From Armatimonadota bacterium (GTDB lineage Bacteria; Sysuimicrobiota; Sysuimicrobiia; Sysuimicrobiales; Humicultoraceae): DNA of 32,759 bases. Made by a program: the position numbers and the translations under genes. Each line of letters opens with the position of its first letter. Position 1 is the first letter of the stretch. The DNA lies in contig JAVHMA010000026.1 of the NCBI GenBank assembly GCA_031081715.1, positions 21,124-53,882 of the forward strand. Direction: 5' to 3'. Shown one piece after another: positions 1 to 6,276 of the stretch. The notes below the pieces were generated by a model. The model worked only from the letters and a program-made list of their open reading frames with translations, was not told the origin of the DNA and ran no database searches.

Positions 1-866
1 CAGTCGCCGGCGCCCAGGTCGCGGAACGTCCGGCCGGCCACCGGGAGGAACTCCCACTCGTACCGGCCGATCCCGAGGGTCAGCTTCAGCACGCCGTAGG
101 TATCGTTCCGGCGCACCTCGCTGCCCGCGGAGACACTTCTAAAGGGGTAGAGGCTGCGCCCGCCGGTGCCGACCACGAACGACCGCATGCCGCGCGGATC
201 GGGACGCCCCGCGGCGTCCAGAGGAGCGAAGCGCTCGTAGGTGTGGTCGTGGCCGGCGACCACCACGTCGGCGCCGGCCGCGTGGAGCGTCTCCCAGATC
301 GGCGCCATCTCTCCGGTACCGCCGTGCAGGCCCGAGCTGAAGCGCGGGTGGTGCCAGTACGCCACCGTGCACTGAGCGCGGCTCGACGCGAGTTCCCTGC
401 GCAACCACTCGAGCTGCGGGGAGCCCGGCCCGCACCCGCCGACGAACCGACAGTTGCTGTTGAGCGCGATGACCTGCCAGCCGGCGATCTCGTAGCTGTA
501 GTAGCCCGCCCCGGGCTCGCCGGCGGCCTCGCCGAAGTACCGGAAGTAGCCGGCGGCGCCCGGGGTCCCGTAGTCGTGGTTGCCCGCCGACGGCCGGGTC
601 CGCGCGCGGTGGCGCCCCCACGTCGGGTGGTAGCACTCGGCGAACTCGCGGTCGGTGCCGCGTTCGTACGCGTTGTCGCCGGCGGTGAACACGGTGCCGG
701 GCGTGGCGTCGAGGATACGGGCGGTCGCCTCGTCGCCGTCGCTGTCGCACGAGGCGATATCACCGGCGCCCACGAGCACGGCGGGCGCCTGCGCGCCCGG
801 GGCCGCCAGCAGCGCGCTGGCCGGCACTGCGGTGAGCAGCGCGGCCAGCGCGAGCAGGCATCGCAT
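1..866 (-). CDS. Secreted metallophosphoesterase (purple acid phosphatase-like), 3' end missing
   Basis: This calcineurin-like phosphoesterase probably acts outside the membrane on phosphate esters; the substrate is unknown. Reading back from the ATG at 866 gives 288 residues before the window edge cuts the gene. Residues 1-26 form a signal peptide. The metal-binding motifs appear in family order: GDIAS (Asp36), GDNAYE (Asp64), GNHD (Asn96, His97), HHPRF (His172) and GHDHTYER (His206, His208). These are the dinuclear metal ligands of the family. The protein begins 20 bp after the stop of the upstream cupredoxin gene, so the two probably share a transcript. No stop codon is visible, so the C-terminus is unknown. 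The fold assignment is firm; the role beside copper proteins is inference. Confidence 0.9.
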   Translation of the reverse strand, partial: MRCLLALAALLTAVPASALLAAPGAQAPAVLVGAGDIASCDSDGDEATARILDATPGTVFTAGDNAYERGTDREFAECYHPTWGRHRARTRPSAGNHDYGTPGAAGYFRYFGEAAGEPGAGYYSYEIAGWQVIALNSNCRFVGGCGPGSPQLEWLRRELASSRAQCTVAYWHHPRFSSGLHGGTGEMAPIWETLHAAGADVVVAGHDHTYERFAPLDAAGRPDPRGMRSFVVGTGGRSLYPFRSVSAGSEVRRNDTYGVLKLTLGIGRYEWEFLPVAGRTFRDLGAGD

Positions 867-886
867 CCCAGCGGGTACCCGGCCGC

Positions 887-1255
887 CTACCGCACGACCA
901 GGACCTGCCCGCCGATGTGCGCGGGGTGCACGTGGCAGTAGTAGCGCAGGACCCCCTCGGTCCTGTGGCTGAAGGTAACGGTCTTCGTCTGCCCAGGCTG
1001 GACGATTTCCTGGATGCGCGCCTCGTCGATGGCGAACCCGTGATCGGCCGGTGAAACGTTCCGGAGCGTAAGCGTCACGCGCTCACCGCGCCGGACGATG
1101 AGCGCGGACGGCAACCAGACGTTGGCGACATTGTCGCCCTGACCAGAGAGCACGGTGACCACGGTGAACGAGCGCGCCTGCTGCGCGAACACGGGCGGTA
1201 CGGCCAGCGTGGCCACAGCCAAAACCAGCACCATCAGTGCCCTGACGACGGCCAT
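887..1255 (-). CDS. Secreted cupredoxin with a Cys-x2-His-x2-His copper loop
   Basis: This is a small exported blue-copper-type protein of 122 residues, probably an electron carrier or copper binder. Residues 1-25 are a signal peptide ending VFAQ. The cupredoxin ligands are His72 (in PADHGF), Cys107 and His110. The C-terminal loop reads YYCHVHPAHIGG. It matches the amicyanin loop C-x2-H-x2-M, except that the axial Met position is His113; there is also an extra His108. The start at 1255 is preferred over an in-frame ATG at 1276 because a strong purine-rich ribosome site (GGGAGGGGGAGGGAG) lies just before it. It is divergent from the MarR gene and followed 20 bp later by the phosphoesterase. 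Copper binding is inferred from the motif. A red- or green-copper site like nitrosocyanin is an alternative. Confidence 0.85.
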   Translation of the reverse strand: MAVVRALMVLVLAVATLAVPPVFAQQARSFTVVTVLSGQGDNVANVWLPSALIVRRGERVTLTLRNVSPADHGFAIDEARIQEIVQPGQTKTVTFSHRTEGVLRYYCHVHPAHIGGQVLVVR

Positions 1256-1398
1256 CAGACTCCCTCCCCCTCCCATGACGTGAGATCAGCAGAACCGCAG
1301 CTGCCCCGTGGGCGGTATGCGACGCGCACAACCGCGGTCCTCCTTGGAGGTGTCGGTTCGGGAGGAACGCGGCGTCCGTTGTCGAATCTGGGGTTCAC

Positions 1399-1417
1399 TA
1401 GTTAGGACCCTTAACTA
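1399..1417. promoter_or_regulatory. Palindromic operator candidate for the MarR-type regulator
   Basis: The sequence TAGTTAGGACCCTTAACTA is an inverted repeat, with TAGTTA/TAACTA arms and 7 of 8 pairs matching when extended one step inward. It is AT-rich in a very GC-rich neighbourhood and ends 2 bp before the MarR ATG at 1420. It also lies in the divergent intergenic region shared with the minus-strand cupredoxin gene. MarR proteins commonly bind palindromes of this size and autoregulate. That this one is bound by the adjacent regulator is inference. Confidence 0.6.
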
Positions 1418-1419
1418 TC

Positions 1420-2091
1420 ATGGCTCCTGCGTCGCACCCCACGCCATTCATGGCCGGCGGCGGCCCCGTGCGTCATCGCATCACCGCTGGCCTCACCAGG
1501 ATCGCCCTGGCGCTCCGGCAGGCCTCGTGGCGCAGTGCCGGGGGGCACGGCCTCACGCCCACCCAGGGATTGATCCTCTCGATCCTGCGCCGCCATCCGC
1601 GTGGCCAGCGCCTCTCCGCCGTGGCCGCCGCGCTCGGCGTGACACGGGCAAGCGCCAGCCAGGCGGTGACGACCCTGGCGCGCAAGGGGTTCGTCGCCAA
1701 GCACGCCGTCGGCGGGGATGGCCGAGGCCGGCTCATCGCCCTGACGCCCGCGGGGCGCCGCGAAGCGGGTCGGGTATCGCGCTGGGGCGAGGCCGTGCAC
1801 GCCGCGGTCGATACGCTCGGGGCAGCCGAGCAGGCCGCCTTGCTCCGTGCCCTGGTGAAGGTGATCCGGGCGCTTCAGGAGGCGGGGCAGATCGCGCCGA
1901 ACCGGATGTGCGTCACCTGCCGGTACTTCCGGCCGCACGTGCACGTCGATCCCGTCCGTCCGCATCACTGTGTGTTCGTGAATGCCGCGTTCGGCGACGG
2001 CGGACTGCGGATCGACTGCGCCGATCATGCGCCCGCGTCCGACGCGGAGGCAGCCAGAGCGTGGGCGACGTTTGTCCGAGCGGCGAGCTGA
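1420..2091 (+). CDS. MarR-family regulator with a Cys/His-rich C-terminal tail
   Basis: This is a winged-helix transcription regulator of 223 residues. The helix-turn-helix region spans about residues 45-110 (TPTQGLILSIL, then the recognition helix around TRASASQAV and a Gly-rich wing). Beyond the usual MarR length is a tail with Cys164-x2-Cys167, His173, His175, His182-His183-Cys184, Cys200 and His203. This looks like a metal-binding knuckle. It is the first gene of the plus-strand copper set, so metal-responsive control is plausible but unproven. The ATG at 1420 directly abuts the palindrome and has no Shine-Dalgarno sequence. The mRNA may be leaderless, or the start may lie at the ATG at 1450 or the GTG at 1468. 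Family assignment is strong; the ligand is unknown. Confidence 0.85.
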   Translation: MAPASHPTPFMAGGGPVRHRITAGLTRIALALRQASWRSAGGHGLTPTQGLILSILRRHPRGQRLSAVAAALGVTRASASQAVTTLARKGFVAKHAVGGDGRGRLIALTPAGRREAGRVSRWGEAVHAAVDTLGAAEQAALLRALVKVIRALQEAGQIAPNRMCVTCRYFRPHVHVDPVRPHHCVFVNAAFGDGGLRIDCADHAPASDAEAARAWATFVRAAS

Positions 2092-2157
2092 GTCATGCGC
2101 CTGCCACAGGGGCACGCTGCCAGACCGCACGATCAATCGACGAACGGGGGTGTCGTC

Positions 2158-3675
2158 ATGCCGACGGCAAGAAGAGCCCTGATGGTTCTCGCCATAGCGG
2201 CCATGGTGATCGTCGGGCCGGCCGGGGTGGCGCGCTCCGCGCCCGACGCCCCGGGCGGCGCGTCGCCCGCCCTGCCGAAGAATGCCGTGGTCGTCAGCGA
2301 GTTCGCGCCGTGGTTCTTCCCGCAGACGCTGCGCGTGGAGCCAGGCGACGAGGTCGTCTGGTCGTTCTCCGATGCCCGCACGCTGCACACCATCACCTTC
2401 CTCACCGGCTTCGACGAGCCGGCCAAGACCATCACCATCGTCGGCCGCAAAGGCACGGCGCGCCAGCAGTTCACCAAGCCTGGTGTCTACGTCTACGTGT
2501 GCGCCATTCACCCCTACATGGATGGGCAGATCGCGGTCGGGGCGAACCCGCTACCGCAGTTCATCAAGGCGTGGCCGCCGACCAGCCCCACGGGTCTCGT
2601 CGCGCCGCAGGTACGGGGCCGCGGCGAGGTGTGGGTGGATACGCAGTTCCAGACCCGACCCAACCGCGAGGCGCCGGGCACCATCACGGTCGTGGATGCC
2701 GCCACGATGAGGGTGAAAGCGGTGATCGACGGGGACTTCAACAACCCCCACAACGCCATGGTTTCCTGGGACGAGCGCTACGTCGTGCAGACCAACTGGC
2801 ACCAGAACTACCTGACCATCATCGACGCCGCGACCCGGCGCATCGTCAAGAACCGCATCCCGGTCGGCGAGTCGCCCGCGCACACCCACACCACCCCGCG
2901 GGGCAAGGTCGTGGTGACCATCAACGCCGCGAACCGGATCGCCGTGCTCGACCTGGCGAAGGCGGTGGACCCCGCGGTACCGGCCGCCCAGGTGCCGGTG
3001 CGCTACATCGAGGTGCCGCTCGGGCCGCACGGCGGCTGGATCTCGCCCGACGGCAAGACCATGGTCGTGGCGAATGCGCTGTCGGGCCAGATGTCGATCA
3101 TCGACCTCGACGCGGAGAAGGTGCTGACCACGGTGGACCTGTCGAAGATGACCGATCTCGACGGGAAGGCCTTCGGCGCCAACCTGCCGCTGTACGCGGC
3201 GATCTCACCCAACAAGCGCTACGCGGCGACCACCACCGTGCTGTTGACCCACGACAAGCTCCTCCAGGGCCGTGTGGTGTTCCAGGACCTGCGCGATCCG
3301 GCGAACCCGAAGGTCGTCAAGATCGTGCGGGTGGGGGCCGTCCCGATCCAGTCCCCGTTCAGCCCGGACGGCCGCTACGTCGTCGTGGCCAACACCGGGT
3401 CGGCGAACGCGAGCGTGATCGCGGTCAACTACGACGACCCGGCCAAGATCCGGGTCGTCAGCGAGGTCGCCGCCTACAAGGGCGCGCATGGGGTCGCCTA
3501 CGGTTTCAAGCAGGGCGGCGGGTTCCTGGCCTACGTGACCAACAAGTACGCGCCAGTGCTCACCGTGGTCGACCTGTCCACCTCACCGCCGCGAAAGGCG
3601 GGGGACGTCCACCTCGGACCGGACGCGTGGGGTGGCAACGGGGTCCTCGTCATCAAGCCGCGACCGGCGCACTGA
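2158..3675 (+). CDS. Secreted fusion of an N-terminal cupredoxin and a YVTN-type beta-propeller
   Basis: This exported protein of 505 residues joins a copper domain to a propeller. A signal peptide covers about residues 1-28. The cupredoxin domain (about 42-128) has a full type 1 set: His77, Cys115, His118 and Met121 in an amicyanin-like C-x2-H-x2-M loop. Residues about 155-500 form YVTN/cytochrome d1-like propeller repeats, with SPDG-type turns and VVVAN strands. Histidines at matching blade positions (His198, His242, His244, His291, His444) could line the propeller face. The start at 2158 is chosen for the signal peptide and the GGGGGT ribosome site; the frame stays open upstream to 2095. 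A plastocyanin-like gene and Sco follow closely. The domain order is the reverse of nitrous oxide reductase. An electron-transfer or oxidoreductase role is inference. Confidence 0.85.
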   Translation: MPTARRALMVLAIAAMVIVGPAGVARSAPDAPGGASPALPKNAVVVSEFAPWFFPQTLRVEPGDEVVWSFSDARTLHTITFLTGFDEPAKTITIVGRKGTARQQFTKPGVYVYVCAIHPYMDGQIAVGANPLPQFIKAWPPTSPTGLVAPQVRGRGEVWVDTQFQTRPNREAPGTITVVDAATMRVKAVIDGDFNNPHNAMVSWDERYVVQTNWHQNYLTIIDAATRRIVKNRIPVGESPAHTHTTPRGKVVVTINAANRIAVLDLAKAVDPAVPAAQVPVRYIEVPLGPHGGWISPDGKTMVVANALSGQMSIIDLDAEKVLTTVDLSKMTDLDGKAFGANLPLYAAISPNKRYAATTTVLLTHDKLLQGRVVFQDLRDPANPKVVKIVRVGAVPIQSPFSPDGRYVVVANTGSANASVIAVNYDDPAKIRVVSEVAAYKGAHGVAYGFKQGGGFLAYVTNKYAPVLTVVDLSTSPPRKAGDVHLGPDAWGGNGVLVIKPRPAH

Positions 3676-3703
3676 CGGCGCGGGCAGACCGGAGGGGTCC
3701 AGC

Positions 3704-4087
3704 ATGTCTATCGCACGTCGGGTCGGAATCGTGCTGACGGTGCTGGCGATCACCGCGGTGCACACACCATCGGCGGCGCCGGCACCGCCGCCCGCTACGC
3801 CCTCCCTGTCGCTGACCGTCGTTGCCCGGGAGTTCGTCTACGAACCCAAGGACCTGCTGGCGAAGGCCGGCGAGGTCACGTTCACGGTACGGAACACCGG
3901 AGCCATCGAGCACGACTTCGTCGTGGAGAACGCGGCCAAGAAGATGGTCGCAGAAGCCAGACCGTTCCCTGCTGGCAAGACCGTGCAGGTCAAGGCCCGG
4001 CTGGCGCCGGGAGCCTACGTGGTGTACTGCAGCATCCCCGGGCACCGGGAGGCCGGGATGCAGGCGACGCTCCGCGTGGTCCCTTGA
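3704..4087 (+). CDS. Secreted plastocyanin-like cupredoxin
   Basis: This is a small periplasmic or extracytoplasmic blue copper protein of 127 residues and a likely one-electron carrier. Residues 1-25 are a signal peptide followed by a Pro/Ala linker. All four type 1 ligands are present: His70 (in IEHDF), Cys109, His114 and Met119, with the plastocyanin-type C-x4-H-x4-M spacing. The ATG at 3704 has GGAGGGG eight bases upstream. It follows the propeller fusion by 28 bp, and sco begins 1 bp after its stop, so all three are probably co-transcribed. It could accept electrons from, or donate them to, the propeller protein or a terminal oxidase encoded elsewhere. Confidence 0.9.
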   Translation: MSIARRVGIVLTVLAITAVHTPSAAPAPPPATPSLSLTVVAREFVYEPKDLLAKAGEVTFTVRNTGAIEHDFVVENAAKKMVAEARPFPAGKTVQVKARLAPGAYVVYCSIPGHREAGMQATLRVVP

Positions 4088-4088
4088 G

Positions 4089-4679
4089 ATGCACGGGATC
4101 AGGACTGTCGCGGCCGTCGGACTCGCTCTGGCGGGTGGGGCCTGCCTGCGCGCGGCCCCACCCGCCTTTCACGGCCTGCCGGTTCGTGAACCGTTCCCGG
4201 TAGCGATCACCCTGCTCGACCACCACCGTCGCCCGTTCTCGCTCGACGCGCTGCGGGGCACGGTGGTCCTCCTCGCGTTCGGCTACACGCTCTGCCCCGA
4301 CGTCTGCCCGACGACGCTGGTCACCCTTAGACAGGCGCGGGCGTTGCTGGGCGCGGACGCGACGAAGGTGGTGGTGCTCTTCGTGACCACCGATCCGGAT
4401 CGCGACACGCCCGAGCGACTGCAGTGGTACGTCTCGATCTTCCACCCGGACTTCATCGGCCTCACCGGCGCACCAGGGGCCCTGGCACGCCTCTATCGGG
4501 CCTTCAACGTCTATCCCGTGCCCTACGCGGCGGCCGGGTCGGGCGAGGACGCCCGCATCGGCCATGCCACGGCAATCTACCTCATCGACCGGCGCGGGAC
4601 GATCCGGTTCTCGTACCCGTGGGGTGTCCTCGCCGCGGACCTGGCGGCGGACGCACGGGCGGTGCTCGCGGAGCGCTGA
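4089..4679 (+). CDS. SCO1/SenC-family copper chaperone
   Basis: This thioredoxin-fold protein of 196 residues normally delivers copper to the CuA site of cytochrome oxidase or acts as a thiol reductant. The copper ligands are Cys69 and Cys73 in CPDVC, and His159 in the IGHATAIYLID segment. The TTDPDRDTPERL segment typical of the family is also present. The N-terminus is a signal sequence with Cys19, which could be lipidated, although the preceding residues (GGA) are not a classic lipobox. The ATG lies 1 bp after the plastocyanin stop, which suggests translational coupling. No cytochrome oxidase genes are in the window, so the client could be the local cupredoxins or an oxidase elsewhere. Confidence 0.93.
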   Translation: MHGIRTVAAVGLALAGGACLRAAPPAFHGLPVREPFPVAITLLDHHRRPFSLDALRGTVVLLAFGYTLCPDVCPTTLVTLRQARALLGADATKVVVLFVTTDPDRDTPERLQWYVSIFHPDFIGLTGAPGALARLYRAFNVYPVPYAAAGSGEDARIGHATAIYLIDRRGTIRFSYPWGVLAADLAADARAVLAER

Positions 4680-4910
4680 AGGACGGCGGACCTGGACCGA
4701 AAGCTGGCAGCGGCCGGGCCGGGGAAGGCAGATGGGGATGCGACGGTGCGCCTCAGTTGCCCGCTGGGCGCCGCGGGAAGTACCGTGTCGTCGCCTGATT
4801 CGCCAGCCGCCGTGCCGGATTCGACGACCGACGAGGTCTCCCCCGAGTCCCGGCCGCGCCATCTCGAACCGCAAGGAACTGACGCGGCGCCGGATCCGAC
4901 GGGCATCCCC

Positions 4911-4947
4911 GAAGAAACAAGACGCGAGTGCGCGGAAGCACTCGCGT
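4911..4947 (-). terminator. Intrinsic terminator forming the riboswitch expression platform
   Basis: On the minus strand a perfect 10-bp stem (ACGCGAGTGC / GCACTCGCGT, hexanucleotide loop TTCCGC, 4922-4947) is followed by CTTGTTTCTT, a U-rich tail at about 4911-4921. The U-tract is only on the minus side, so it terminates minus-strand transcription. An alternative 8-bp stem, GGAAGCAC (4953-4960) with GTGCTTCC (4934-4941), would use part of the terminator's 5' arm. It is therefore a candidate antiterminator. Its first two bases overlap the 3' edge of the aptamer. Confidence 0.85.
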
Positions 4948-4958
4948 AGCCGGTGCTT

Positions 4959-5040
4959 CCTCTTCGGCAACCCAGCCGGCCCCTGTGCTGGCCCTGTGGC
5001 TTTGCGTCCCCGGATCGCTCCGGGTTTGCCCGTTCGGAGG
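4959..5040 (-). promoter_or_regulatory. Cyclic di-GMP-I (GEMM-I) riboswitch aptamer
   Basis: The minus strand carries the hallmark GEMM-I blocks in order. First is GGGCAAACC, then a hairpin CCCGGA-GCGA-TCCGGG closed by a GNRA tetraloop. Next is GGGACGCAAAGCC, a variable P2-type helix, then GGGTTGCCG. The tetraloop and conserved GCAAAGCC match the known architecture. By alignment to the Vibrio Vc2 aptamer, the G that contacts one guanine of the ligand (G20) is present, which favours c-di-GMP over cGAMP. It lies just after the stop of the 58-residue membrane protein and before the intrinsic terminator. A short CCTC/GAGG pairing may close P1. Which gene it controls is unclear. The + strand 4680-4910 beyond it holds no gene I can support. 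Confidence 0.85.
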
Positions 5041-5050
5041 TGCGCGCTAT

Positions 5051-5227
5051 TCAGTTACCCCGAATGTTACCCCGGCCGGGCGGTTTTGGCAAGGGGGAAG
5101 ATGGCCGCCGGCGCCGGGCCCGTACCTCCACGGCCAGGATGTAGGCGGCCGCGGCCAGAGCGAGGCCGAAGACCGCCACCGCCACGACCTCGTCCCAGAC
5201 GCCATACGCGCCGTGCAGGAGGTTCAT
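5051..5227 (-). CDS. Small single-span membrane protein (58 aa), last gene of the copper operon
   Basis: This 58-residue protein has one hydrophobic segment (about residues 14-33, VVAVAVFGLALAAAAYILAV) followed by a basic Arg/Pro-rich tail. Its ATG overlaps the TGA of the TolB-like gene (ATGA), a strong sign that it is translated as part of the operon. I do not recognise a family. Small basic single-span proteins of this kind occur beside cytochrome and haem-handling genes, but no function can be assigned from sequence. The stop codon is followed within about 10 bases by the GEMM riboswitch. Confidence 0.65.
   Translation of the reverse strand: MNLLHGAYGVWDEVVAVAVFGLALAAAAYILAVEVRARRRRPSSPLPKPPGRGNIRGN
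5064..5092 (-). promoter_or_regulatory. Candidate sigma70-type promoter for the riboswitch RNA
   Basis: On the minus strand TTGCCA (5087-5092) and TAACAT (5064-5069) are separated by 17 bp. They match the consensus at 5/6 and 4/6 positions. The predicted start near 5056 is about 15 bases before the aptamer. Terminated RNA would be about 145 nt. The promoter lies inside the end of the 58-residue membrane protein gene, so the riboswitch may be transcribed both alone and as the 3' UTR of the copper operon. Confidence 0.45.
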
Positions 5228-6276
5228 CGGACCAGCCAGTCGAGCCCGCCTCCGGCGCCGTCCTCGACCAGAAGCCGCAGGACACCGCGCGCCGGGTCGA
5301 GCAGGTAGAGGCCGCGGGCGCCGATCAATGCGATCCACCGGCCGTCCGCGGACCAGGCCGGGGTGGCGTCATCCTCGCCCACCATGGTTAGCTGCCGAAG
5401 CCCGCTGCCGTCGACGTCCACGATCCACAGGTCCATGGGCAGACCATGCGCCCAGGCGGGCTGGGGGCCTGCAAGCGCGTGGCGCCACCCGCCCGGCAGC
5501 CGTGAGCGCCGCTGCGGGTCGCGCGGCGGACCGCCGACCGCGGGGAACGCGATCCGGCGCGCATTCGGCGAGAAGCGCGGGATACCAAACCCCAGGAACG
5601 CCGGATCTTGAACGAGCGCGCGGGCGCCCGTGCCGTCCGCGCGGGCGAGCCACAGCGACGGCGCATAGGTCGCCGGGTCCACCCGCACGTACGCCAGGTC
5701 CCCGCGGGCAGAAACCGCGGGTGCCACGGCGTCGCGCACCAGCACCTGCGGTCTCGGAAGGTCCACGCTCGCGCGCTCGATCTGGGTCTTTCCATCGCGC
5801 GAGACGCGGGCATAGACGAGCGCCCTGCCGTCCGGCGTCCAGGTCACGTCCACCAGCGACGAACCCGGCACGTCGTGGGCGAGCGCGGTGCGCCGGCCGC
5901 GGCCGGCAGCGTCCATCACGTCGATGTCCACCCCGCCCGGTTCGAGGCTGGGCGGCGGCGCCGGCCGGTAGACGCTGAACGCGATGCGCCGGCCGTCGCG
6001 CGAAGCCGCGGGCGAGGCCGCGTAGACGCCCCCCGGAAATGTCGCCAGGTCCGTGGTCACACCGGTGGCGATTGCGTAGGTCCGCAGGACCGAGCGCGCG
6101 TCGGCGGTGTAGGCCGCGTAGACGAGCCTGCCCGGCACCCCCGCCACAGGGCCGGTCGCGCGCTCGGGTGTCTGGCCGCCGGCTGGCGGCAACGCCAGCC
6201 AGGCGGCCAGCGCCAGCAGCGTCGCGACCGCCACCGCCGCGGCACGCGGGAAGGCGTGAGCCGGCCAGGCGGTCAC
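5224..6276 (-). CDS. TolB/PD40-type beta-propeller protein, exported
   Basis: This is a protein of 350 residues with an N-terminal hydrophobic anchor or signal (about residues 11-32). Repeated PD40 (TolB-like) blades follow, with SRDGRRIAFS, TPDGRALVYAR, SPNARRIAFP and SADGRWIALI motifs. Such propellers usually act in the periplasm or on the cell surface as binding scaffolds. The GTG start at 6276 overlaps the TGA of the CopD-cytochrome gene; the frame is open far upstream but there it is only a shadow of copD. It sits between copD-cyt c and the 58-residue membrane protein in one operon. No catalytic motif is visible, so the role beside copper and haem proteins is unknown. Confidence 0.85.
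   Translation of the reverse strand: MTAWPAHAFPRAAAVAVATLLALAAWLALPPAGGQTPERATGPVAGVPGRLVYAAYTADARSVLRTYAIATGVTTDLATFPGGVYAASPAASRDGRRIAFSVYRPAPPPSLEPGGVDIDVMDAAGRGRRTALAHDVPGSSLVDVTWTPDGRALVYARVSRDGKTQIERASVDLPRPQVLVRDAVAPAVSARGDLAYVRVDPATYAPSLWLARADGTGARALVQDPAFLGFGIPRFSPNARRIAFPAVGGPPRDPQRRSRLPGGWRHALAGPQPAWAHGLPMDLWIVDVDGSGLRQLTMVGEDDATPAWSADGRWIALIGARGLYLLDPARGVLRLLVEDGAGGGLDWLVR

Noticed and set aside
1339-1350. A CCTCC-TT-GGAGG inverted repeat between the cupredoxin and MarR genes
   Set aside because: The arms are only 5 bp with a 2-base gap, and such repeats arise easily in GC-rich DNA, so there is no support for a regulator site.
1308-3737. A long plus-strand frame across the MarR and propeller genes
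   Set aside because: The translation is Arg/Gly/Pro-rich shadow sequence, while other frames hold clear MarR and cupredoxin-propeller proteins.
4577-4906. A 109-residue minus-strand frame just after the riboswitch terminator
   Set aside because: It was considered as the riboswitch target, but it has weak third-position GC bias, low-complexity Ser/Arg-rich content, no spaced ribosome site and a 3' end antisense to sco.
4680-4910. A gene in the gap after sco on the plus strand
   Set aside because: Short plus-strand frames here lack a ribosome site, codon bias or any recognisable motif, so the stretch appears noncoding.
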